From contig JBFWQW010000132.1 in NCBI GenBank assembly GCA_050249235.1, positions 1 through 7,389 on the forward strand: a stretch of 7,389 nt of DNA. The letters are read 5' to 3'. This DNA comes from JAEKLB01 sp050249235 (GTDB lineage Bacteria; Actinomycetota; Acidimicrobiia; Acidimicrobiales; CADCSY01). Below the pieces are notes generated by a model that was not told where the DNA came from, made no database searches, and saw only the letters and a program-made list of their open reading frames with translations. The translations under genes and the position numbers were made by a program. Below, piece by piece: positions 1 through 6,186 of this stretch. How positions within the stretch are numbered: the first letter of the stretch is position 1; each line of letters starts with the position of its first letter.

Positions 1-1
1 C

Positions 2-349
2 CTCGCTGGCGGTGGTTCGATGGCCGACCAGGTGGCCCGCATCGGCGAGGAGCGGCGCCGGCTCCGCGCCGCCGACGGCCGCCGCCGCGGCACGCCCGGG
101 CGGCCCATGGTCGGCGACGACGCCGATCCAGCCGTCCTGGCCGCCCTGAAGGCCTGGCGGTCCGGCGCGGCCCGGGCCGCCGGCGTCCCGGCCTACGTGA
201 TCTTCCACGACACCACTCTGGCCGCCGTGGCCGAGGCCCAGCCCGACTGCCGGGCCACGCTCCTCGCCCTGCCCGGTCTCGGTCCCGTCAAGGCCGAGCG
301 CTACGGCGACGATCTCCTGCGGGTCGTGGCCGAGCACCGGGCCTCCTAG
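2..349 (+). CDS. C-terminal fragment of a UvrD/PcrA-type DNA helicase with HRDC domain (5' end outside window)
   Basis: The reading frame is open from the left edge and ends at TAG 347-349, so only the last 115 residues are present. An in-frame ATG at 20 exists, but the frame continues upstream without a stop, so I read this as the end of a longer protein. Counting from that ATG, residues about 37-107 form an HRDC domain, a helical nucleic-acid-binding module: the pattern is LKAWRSGAARAAGVPAYVIF, then a 'DTTLAAVAEAQP' segment, then 'LLALPGLGPVKAERYGDDLL'. HRDC domains sit at the C-terminus of RecQ helicases, of actinobacterial UvrD2 and of RNase D. The Arg-rich linker before the domain and the absence of any sequence after it fit UvrD2-like helicases best; the helicase motor itself is not visible, so that identity is inference. 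The next gene starts 9 nt downstream on the same strand, which suggests co-transcription. Confidence 0.75.
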   Translation, partial: LAGGGSMADQVARIGEERRRLRAADGRRRGTPGRPMVGDDADPAVLAALKAWRSGAARAAGVPAYVIFHDTTLAAVAEAQPDCRATLLALPGLGPVKAERYGDDLLRVVAEHRAS

Positions 350-358
350 CCTCCCGGC

Positions 359-856
359 ATGGCCCTCGACGACGAGCTCCGCAACCGGGTGACCTGGAAG
401 ATCCCGAACGGGCTCGTGCTCGTCGGCTCCCGGGCCGGCGACGAGCGCAACGCCATGACCGCGTCGTGGGTGACGCAGCTCTCGATGGAGCCTGTGCTCA
501 TCGGGATCGGCGTGGACAACACCGCCCTCACCCACCGCCTCATCCGGGAGGGCGGCTCGTTCACGGTCAACCTCTGGTCGTCGGACGACACGAAGGTCTT
601 CGTAAAGTTCTCGAAGCCGGCCACCGACGACGGCACCACCCTCAACGGTCGGCCCGTGCGGGCCGCCACCACCGGTGCCCCGGTGTTCGACGAAGCCATC
701 GCCTGGCTGGACTGTGCCCTGCGCCAGCAGCTCGACCTCGGCACCCACACCCTCTTCGTCGGCGAGGTCGTCGACGCCTCGATCCCCGACGACACGGCCC
801 GCCCGGCCACCACCCAGGACACCCGCATGAAGTACGGCGGCGTCCGCCGCCACTGA
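359..856 (+). CDS. Flavin reductase-like FMN-binding split-barrel protein
   Basis: This 165-residue protein matches the flavin reductase-like domain family across its whole length. That family consists of dimeric split-barrel proteins binding FMN or FAD; many reduce flavin with NAD(P)H to supply a partner monooxygenase, others are self-contained flavoproteins. Visible hallmarks are the opening strand 'WKIPNGLVLVGS' (residues 13-24), the flavin-binding stretch 'NAMTASWVTQLSMEP' (31-45), and the strand 'GSFTVNL' after a helix that starts at 'NTALTHRLI'. The ending 'TQDTRMKYGG' is also typical. The ATG at 359 gives a normal N-terminus and lies 9 nt after the helicase stop. No Shine-Dalgarno sequence is evident, so translation may be coupled to the upstream gene. 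No oxygenase gene is adjacent, so partner and substrate cannot be named. Family assignment is firm; the exact reaction is unknown. Confidence 0.85.
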   Translation: MALDDELRNRVTWKIPNGLVLVGSRAGDERNAMTASWVTQLSMEPVLIGIGVDNTALTHRLIREGGSFTVNLWSSDDTKVFVKFSKPATDDGTTLNGRPVRAATTGAPVFDEAIAWLDCALRQQLDLGTHTLFVGEVVDASIPDDTARPATTQDTRMKYGGVRRH

Positions 857-1046
857 CCCGGCAGCCGGAGCTGCATCAACACAGCTGCCAGAGCTGCGGA
901 GCGCCAGCGAAGCGAGCCTCCCCAGCACGTACGGCTGCGTGCACGCAAAGCTGCGCAGGCGAGGCGCCAGCCGAGCCGGAGCTGCGCATCAGCAGGGCGC
1001 CAGCCGAGCCGGAGCTGCGCATCAACACAGCTGCCGGAGCTGCCCG
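857..1046. repeat. Repeat-rich intergenic region between convergent genes
   Basis: This 190-nt gap separates the ends of the flavin reductase gene (+) and xth (-). A 35-nt block at 863-897 recurs at 1007-1043; the second copy differs by a 2-nt GC insertion and one substitution (CCAGAG versus CCGGAG). The first 22 nt or so of the block, beginning AGCCGGAGCTGCGCATCA, also appears at 974-995. A perfect 29-bp direct repeat, beginning GGCGCCAGCCGAGCC, occupies 963-991 and 996-1024 (period 33 bp). A related degenerate piece, GCGCCAGCGAAGCGAGCC, lies at 901-918. A perfect 12-bp palindrome TGCGTGCACGCA is at 936-947. I see no coding signal, no RNA gene and no clear rho-independent terminator, although convergent genes would be expected to share one. 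Confidence 0.8.
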
Positions 1047-1817
1047 TCAACAGAAGTCGGCGAAGAGCGGGGCGTGGTCGGAGGGCTTGGTGCCCTTGCG
1101 GGCGTTGCGGTCGACCAGCACCCAGGCCAGCCGGTCGGCGAGGGGCGGGCTGGCCAGGAGGAGGTCGATGCGCATGCCGAGGTGCTTGTGGAAGGCGCCG
1201 GCCTGGTAGTCCCACCAGGTGTAGAGGCGGTCCTCGTCGTGACAGGCCCGGAAGGTGTCGACCAGGCCCCAGTCGAGCAGCCCGGCGAGGGCGGCCCGCT
1301 CGGGTGGGCTGACGTGGGTACCGCCGTTGCAGGCGGTCGGGTCCCAGACGTCGCGGTCGTCGGGCGCCACGTTGAAGTCGCCGGTCACCACCACTGCCGT
1401 GGTCGGGTCGGCCACGGCGTCGAGGTGCCGCCGCAGCCGCTCGAACCAGGCCAGCTTGTGCACGTACTGCTCGTGGCCGAGCTCCCTCCCGTTCGGCGCG
1501 TAGACGGTGGCCACCCGCACCCCGCCACAGGTGGCCGTCAGGAGGCGGGCCTCCGGGTCGACCGCCCCCCCGTCGGCGAAGCCGTCGACCACGTCCTCGA
1601 CGCCCACCCGGCTGGCGATGGCGACACCGTTCCAGCGCCCCTCGCTGTGGTGCACCACCTCGTAGCCGGCGGCGGCGAAGGCCATGGACGGGAAGGCGTC
1701 ACCCGCCAGCTTCGTCTCCTGGAGACAGAGCACGTCGGGTGACGCCGCCGCCAGCCACTCCTCGACCCGGCTCAGCCGGACCTTCAGCGAGTTGACGTTC
1801 CACGTCGCGATCCGCAC
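1047..1817 (-). CDS. xth: Exodeoxyribonuclease III (AP endonuclease, ExoIII family)
   Basis: This 256-residue protein is a full-length ExoIII of the endonuclease/exonuclease/phosphatase superfamily, acting in base-excision repair by cleaving DNA 5' to abasic sites and trimming 3' ends in an Mg-dependent reaction. The start is GTG at 1817 and gives the canonical N-terminus 'RIATWNVNS'. Active-site positions are all visible: N7 in 'TWNVNS', metal-binding E34 in 'LQETK', Y106 in 'YAPNG', D147 and N149 in 'GDFNVAP', D218 in 'RIDLLL', and D247-H248 in 'PSDHAP'. The 'CNGGTHVSPPER' stretch before the last third is also typical of the family. It lies 30 nt downstream of the binding-protein gene on the same strand, so it may be read from the importer promoter, but a promoter of its own cannot be excluded. 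No strong Shine-Dalgarno sequence precedes the GTG. Length and motifs are normal, and I see no defect. Confidence 0.95.
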   Translation of the reverse strand: MRIATWNVNSLKVRLSRVEEWLAAASPDVLCLQETKLAGDAFPSMAFAAAGYEVVHHSEGRWNGVAIASRVGVEDVVDGFADGGAVDPEARLLTATCGGVRVATVYAPNGRELGHEQYVHKLAWFERLRRHLDAVADPTTAVVVTGDFNVAPDDRDVWDPTACNGGTHVSPPERAALAGLLDWGLVDTFRACHDEDRLYTWWDYQAGAFHKHLGMRIDLLLASPPLADRLAWVLVDRNARKGTKPSDHAPLFADFC

Positions 1818-1847
1818 TCGCCGAGGGTAGGCGGGCCGGGCCGCCGA

Positions 1848-3230
1848 TCAGCCGGGCACGCGGTCGTTGTAGGAGTCGAGGGCGGCGTCGATCTCGGCCG
1901 ACGCCTGGGTCACGGCCCTGGCCGGGTCCTCGCCGCGGAGGAGCACCTTCTCGATGGCGACCAGGACCGCCTCCCGCACTTCACGGGACGGTCCCACGAC
2001 CGGCCCGCCACCGCCGGTCGCCGAGGCGAACTGGTCGAAACCGACCTTGTAGGTGGGCAGGCGACGCCAGAGGTCGGCCACCGCCGGTGCCGTGGCCGCC
2101 GACTTGCGGATCGGCAGGTAGCCGGTGCCTGCGTGCCAGGCAGCCTGCTGCTCGGGAGCGTTCAGGTACTTGGCGTAGTCCCAGGCGGCGGCGATCTCCT
2201 GGTCGGACTGGCCCTTGCCCACGATGTAGAGGGCCGAGCCACTGGCGATCACCCCGGCCGTGGCCTTCTCGTCCGGGATCGGCATCGGGCCCACGCCGAC
2301 CTCCAGGTCGGTGAACTGACCGGCCGCCTGCACGGCGTAGACCGAGCCGAGGGCGGCCGAGGTGCCGATGCCCATGGCGGCGGCACCGCTGCCGATGGCA
2401 AGGAGCTGGTCGGCCTCCGAGGGGTTCCGGCCGACGTTGATGGCACCGTCGGCGACGAGCTGGGCGAGGAACTCGAACACCTGGCGGGACGTGGCGTTGT
2501 CGAACGTCGACCGCTCGGCCCGGGCCGACCGGCCGTTGTCGTTGTCGACCACGTTCTCGCCGGCCATGTTGAGCCAGTGCTCGACGTAGCCGGGCTGGAG
2601 GTCGAGGGCGAAGCCGGCGCCGGCCGCGCCGGACGCCTTGATCTTCCTGGCCGCGGCGAGGACCTCGGCGAAGGTGCGGGGCGGCTTGTCCGGGTCGAGC
2701 CCGGCGGCCACGAAGTCCCGCCGGTCGTAGAACAGCACCGGGTTCGAGACGTTGAAGGGCATGGGCCAGAGCTCGCCGTCCACCGTGAGCTCGTCGAGCG
2801 CCGACTGGTAATGGTCTCCGAGGTCGTAGTCGTCGGCGGCGATGCAGGCCTGGGCCGGGATCGCGCTCTTGCTGTCGATCATGAGCTGGGTGCGGGTGTC
2901 CTCGATCATCACCAGCTCGGGGGGGTCACCCCCCCGAAGCGACGTGAGGTACTTGTCGGCGCCCTCGTCGTAGGTGCCCTGGTAGGCGAGCTCCACCTTC
3001 ACCTTCGACTGCGAGGCGTTGTAGGCGTTCGTGAGCGCTACCAGGGTGTCCCCGTTGGCGACGGGCATCTCGTGCCAGAAGCGGATGGTGACCGGCGAGG
3101 TCACGTCGTCGAGGGCGTCGACGGGACAGGTCACACCCGACGCCGCGACCGGCTGGTCGTCGTCACCCCCACCACAAGCCGCGGCTGCGAGCGAGGTCGC
3201 CGCCACGATGGCGAACATGGTTCTGCGCAT
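1848..3230 (-). CDS. ugpB: Periplasmic-type substrate-binding lipoprotein of a Ugp-like ABC importer (UgpB family)
   Basis: This 460-residue protein captures the substrate outside the membrane and delivers it to the permeases encoded upstream. The N-terminus has Arg2-Arg3, a hydrophobic stretch (5-18) and Cys19 followed by GGGDDD, i.e. a lipoprotein signal; the -3 residue is Ala, so the lipobox is not ideal. From residue 47 it follows E. coli UgpB as I remember it: 'IRFWHEM' (49-55), 'YQGTYDE' (83-89), 'MPFNVSNPVLFY' (157-168), 'AGLDPDKPP' (176-184), 'GTGYLPI' (368-374) and 'REVREAV' (416-422). The ligand residues Y42, E66, S121, Y323 and R374 of mature E. coli UgpB appear as Y87, E110, S162, Y371 and R419. 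Trp169 aligns with Leu211. I chose the ATG at 3230 because GAAGGG at 3237-3242 stands 6 nt before it; the ATG at 3236, two codons upstream, overlaps the previous stop as ATGA and is the alternative. The family is clear; glycerophosphodiester specificity is inferred. Confidence 0.88.
   Translation of the reverse strand: MRRTMFAIVAATSLAAAACGGGDDDQPVAASGVTCPVDALDDVTSPVTIRFWHEMPVANGDTLVALTNAYNASQSKVKVELAYQGTYDEGADKYLTSLRGGDPPELVMIEDTRTQLMIDSKSAIPAQACIAADDYDLGDHYQSALDELTVDGELWPMPFNVSNPVLFYDRRDFVAAGLDPDKPPRTFAEVLAAARKIKASGAAGAGFALDLQPGYVEHWLNMAGENVVDNDNGRSARAERSTFDNATSRQVFEFLAQLVADGAINVGRNPSEADQLLAIGSGAAAMGIGTSAALGSVYAVQAAGQFTDLEVGVGPMPIPDEKATAGVIASGSALYIVGKGQSDQEIAAAWDYAKYLNAPEQQAAWHAGTGYLPIRKSAATAPAVADLWRRLPTYKVGFDQFASATGGGGPVVGPSREVREAVLVAIEKVLLRGEDPARAVTQASAEIDAALDSYNDRVPG
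2918..2936. repeat. Perfect G7/C7 inverted repeat inside the UgpB-like gene
   Basis: The plus strand reads C, seven G, TCA, seven C, G: two 8-bp arms around a 3-nt loop, with both homopolymer runs in coding sequence. It encodes residues 99-105 (RGGDPPE) of the binding protein. It may form a strong hairpin in DNA or mRNA, and the runs could be prone to slippage. The reading frame is intact here. Confidence 0.8.
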
Positions 3231-3232
3231 GG

Positions 3233-4060
3233 TCATCCCTTCACCGCGCCCGACGTGATGCCACGGACCAGCTGCCGCTGGAAGAGCACCAGGAGGACGA
3301 AGATGGGCAGGGCCGCGATGACGGTCCCCGCCATGATCAGGTTGAGTTGGTCGATATTCGACGACGCCAGTGACTTCAGCCCCACCTGCACGGTGCGGTA
3401 CCGGTCGTCGTTGGTCACCACGAGGGGCCAGAGGTACTGGTTCCAAGAGGTGAGGAAGGCGAACACCGCCAGCGACGCCACCGCGGGACGAGCCAGCGGG
3501 AGGGCGACCCGTCGGAGGAAGCCGAAGTGCCGGCAGCCGTCCAGGACGGCCGCCTCCCGGAGCTCGCCGGGTATCTGGAGGAACGCCTGGCGCAGCAGGA
3601 AGGTCCCGAACGCGGTGGCCAGGAAGGGAACGGTCAGGGCCTGGTAGCTGTCGAGCCAGTGCAGCTTCTGCACGGTGTCGTAGTTGGCCACGACAGAGAC
3701 TTCGGCCGGAACCATGAGCGTCGTTAGGAAGAGTACGAAGATGGTGCGCTTGAAGGGGAAGTGCACGAAGGCAAATGCGTAGGCGGCCAGCACCGAGGTG
3801 ACGACCTGGGCGACGACGACGATGCCGGTGACGATGGCGCTGTTGACGAGGTAGCGGGCCATGTGGGCCTCGCGGAAAGCGGTGCGCATGGGCTGGAGAT
3901 CGAGGTCGGAGGGCCACAGGACGGCCGGGAAGTCGACCAGCCGGGCGCCGGGCTGGATCGACACCGCCACCGCGGCGTAGATCGGGAAGCCCACGACGGC
4001 AGCGCAGGCGACGAGCAGGAGGTAGCGACCGAGGCGGGGTCCGCCGCCGTCACGATCCAT
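3233..4060 (-). CDS. ugpE: ABC importer permease, UgpE type (CUT1 family)
   Basis: This 275-residue integral membrane protein is the second of two permeases forming the channel of the importer. TM1 (about residues 13-34) is followed by an external loop, then further hydrophobic segments, giving about six in total. The cytoplasmic loop that docks on the ATPase carries the EAA motif, 'EAAVLDGCRHFGFLRRVALP' (169-188). Shortly after it, 'SWNQYLWPLVVTND' closely matches the 'GWNQYLWPL' segment of E. coli UgpE, and the ending 'FQRQLVRGITSGAVKG' is typical of MalG/UgpE-type permeases. The ATG at 4060 overlaps the end of the first permease gene by 11 nt. GGGTGA stands only 3 nt before the ATG, so translational coupling probably drives initiation. 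The TGA at 3233-3235 overlaps a possible start of the binding-protein gene. The permease assignment is firm; the Ugp subtype rests on these motifs and the context. Confidence 0.9.
   Translation of the reverse strand: MDRDGGGPRLGRYLLLVACAAVVGFPIYAAVAVSIQPGARLVDFPAVLWPSDLDLQPMRTAFREAHMARYLVNSAIVTGIVVVAQVVTSVLAAYAFAFVHFPFKRTIFVLFLTTLMVPAEVSVVANYDTVQKLHWLDSYQALTVPFLATAFGTFLLRQAFLQIPGELREAAVLDGCRHFGFLRRVALPLARPAVASLAVFAFLTSWNQYLWPLVVTNDDRYRTVQVGLKSLASSNIDQLNLIMAGTVIAALPIFVLLVLFQRQLVRGITSGAVKG
3237..3242 (-). promoter_or_regulatory. Ribosome binding site of the UgpB-like gene
   Basis: On the minus strand GAAGGG is followed by ATGACC and then ATG at 3230, a 6-nt spacer. The same motif abuts directly on the alternative ATG at 3236, which is too close for efficient initiation. 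This favours 3230 as the start. Confidence 0.5.
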
Positions 4061-4969
4061 AGGTCACCCGGCGGCCGAGGAAGAACAGCTGGACCAGCGT
4101 CAGCACCAGGACGATCACGAAGAGGACGAGCGCCTGGGCGGCGGCGGTGCTGGGATCGCTCGACACGTCCTGGAACACGGCGTAGACGAGCACCTTGGTG
4201 CTGTCGATCGGCCCGCCCTGGGTGAGCAGGTCGATCTGGCCGAATGACTGGAAGGCGTTGATCATGAGCACGACCGATGCCAACAGCAGCGACGGCGACA
4301 GCAACGGCAGGATCACCCGTCGGAAGCGGATCCACGGCCCGGCCCCGTCGAGCCGGGCCGCCTCGAGGAGCTCGTCGGGCACGAGGGTGAGGCCGGCGCT
4401 CACGACGATGAACGTGAAGCCGAGGTGCTGCCAGATGGTCGCCATCGAGACCGAGAGCAGGGCCCAGGTCTCGTCCTGGAAGAACACGACGGGGTCGCGG
4501 CCGAGCTCCCGAAGGAGCTGGTTGACGAGGCCGAGCGACGGGTTGAGCAGCATCAGCCACATGAGCGACGCCACCGCCACGCTGGTCGCGATCGTCGACG
4601 AGAAGATGGTGCGGAAGATCCCGATCCCCCGCAGCGACCGGTGGGCCAGCACCGCCAGCCCGGTGCCGAGGGCGAGCCCGGTCGGCACGGTCAGCACCGC
4701 GAACTTCACCGTCACCCAGAGGCTGTGGCGGAAGTCGTCGCTACCCAGGACGTCGGTGAGCGCCTCGACCCCCACGTAGCGACCGAGCCCGCCGAAGGGG
4801 TCGCTCCGGTGCAGGGCCAGGACGACCGTCTGGACGAGCGGGTAGAAGGCGAACACGCCGAAGATCAGCAGCGACGGGGCGAGGAGCAGGACGGCCAGCC
4901 GCCACTCGTGGCGCTGACCGGGGAGCGGCGCCTCGTCGCCCGCGTTGCTGACCGGCGGGACGGCGACGG

Positions 4970-4973
<4 letters not shown>
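4050..4973 (-). CDS. ugpA: ABC importer permease, UgpA type (CUT1 family)
   Basis: This 307-residue membrane protein is the first permease of the importer. After a short cytoplasmic N-terminus, TM1 lies at about residues 26-50 ('LAVLLLAPSLLIFGVFAFYPLV'), and about five more hydrophobic stretches follow. The EAA loop is at 204-223, 'EAARLDGAGPWIRFRRVILP'. The segment 'LLTQGGPIDSTKVLVYAVFQD' and the C-terminal helix 'AAQALVLFVIVLVLTLVQ' resemble the same parts of E. coli UgpA. The start is GTG at 4973, sharing GTGA with the ATPase stop (4 nt overlap). The frame stays open far upstream through the ATPase gene in another phase, but that stretch is Arg/Pro-rich shadow; the protein-like sequence begins at this GTG. 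It ends 11 nt inside the second permease gene. Confidence 0.9.
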
Positions 4974-5980
<1,007 letters not shown>

Positions 5981-5988
5981 CGGGCGGC

Positions 5989-5994
5989 ACCCTA
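5989..5994 (-). promoter_or_regulatory. Candidate -10 element of the importer operon
   Basis: On the minus strand TAGGGT lies 8 nt before the ATPase ATG and fits the TANNNT pattern of actinobacterial housekeeping promoters. If used, transcription would begin at or very near the start codon, giving a leaderless mRNA, which is common in actinobacteria. I see no convincing -35 hexamer at the right distance and no good Shine-Dalgarno sequence. The support is weak. Confidence 0.25.
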
Positions 5995-6030
5995 GGAGCC
6001 GGCGACGCCGATCCCGGGGACCATCACCTT

Positions 6031-6110
6031 GGCGCGGGGAGTGTGACTCCTGCGCGGGGACTGTCATTCCTGCGCGGGGACTGTCATTCCTGCGCGGGGA
6101 CTGTCATTCC
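6031..6110. repeat. 20-bp tandem repeat array upstream of the importer operon (candidate operator array)
   Basis: Three identical head-to-tail copies of TGCGCGGGGACTGTCATTCC stand at 6051-6070, 6071-6090 and 6091-6110. A diverged copy precedes them at 6031-6050 (GGCGCGGGGAGTGTGACTCC), and 6011-6030 may be a decayed fifth copy with about 11 of 20 positions matching. Each perfect unit holds a 13-bp near-palindrome, GGACTGTCATTCC, of form GGA-N-TG-N-CA-N-TCC; the diverged copy keeps dyad symmetry through other paired bases (GGAGT-GTG-ACTCC, a perfect 5-bp inverted repeat). The 20-bp period is close to two helical turns, so the dyads would face the same side of the DNA. The array ends about 50 nt before the ATPase start codon. 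It could be a regulator-binding array or a dispersed genomic repeat; the window alone cannot tell. Confidence 0.85.
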
Positions 6111-6159
6111 CGGCGCGCGCAGGGGCGGAGCCGCTACGACGCGCCGGAAACGACCGTCG

Positions 6160-6182
6160 GCGGCCGGGACCAGCCCGGCCGC
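6160..6182 (-). terminator. Hairpin after the NYN/S1 gene, probable transcription terminator
   Basis: GCGGCCGGG (6160-6168) and CCCGGCCGC (6174-6182) form a perfect 9-bp all-GC stem with a 5-nt loop. It begins 4 nt past the stop codon of the minus-strand gene. No U-tract follows on the minus strand, which is usual for high-GC actinobacterial terminators. It would separate this gene from the importer operon. Confidence 0.6.
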
Positions 6183-6186
6183 TCGG

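Noticed and set aside
346..1215. A 289-residue minus-strand open frame over the flavin reductase gene and repeats
   Set aside because: It has no recognisable domain and lies antisense to a well-supported gene; the translated repeats look like a coding pattern only because of their composition.
939..1742. A plus-strand open frame starting in the intergenic repeats and running antisense to xth
   Set aside because: The xth frame has every catalytic motif of the ExoIII family, and this one has none.
1818..1847. Possible hairpin terminator between the binding-protein gene and xth
   Set aside because: Only a 5-bp GC stem (GGCGG/CCGCC) with a 6-nt loop can be drawn, which is expected by chance in such GC-rich sequence.
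2133..3647. A 504-residue open frame on the plus strand across the binding protein and second permease genes
   Set aside because: Its translation is rich in Val, Gly, Arg and His without domains, as expected antisense to high-GC genes. The minus-strand frames carry clear family motifs.
3237..3917. Upstream extension of the binding-protein frame as an N-terminal domain
   Set aside because: It is a shadow of the second permease gene. The lipoprotein signal starts at 3236/3230.
5981..6067. 29-codon N-terminal extension of the ATPase
   Set aside because: It runs through the 20-bp repeat array, gives low-complexity sequence, and precedes the standard ATPase N-terminus.
6011..6110. The 20-bp array considered as a CRISPR
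   Set aside because: The copies are directly adjacent with no unique spacers, and no cas genes are present.
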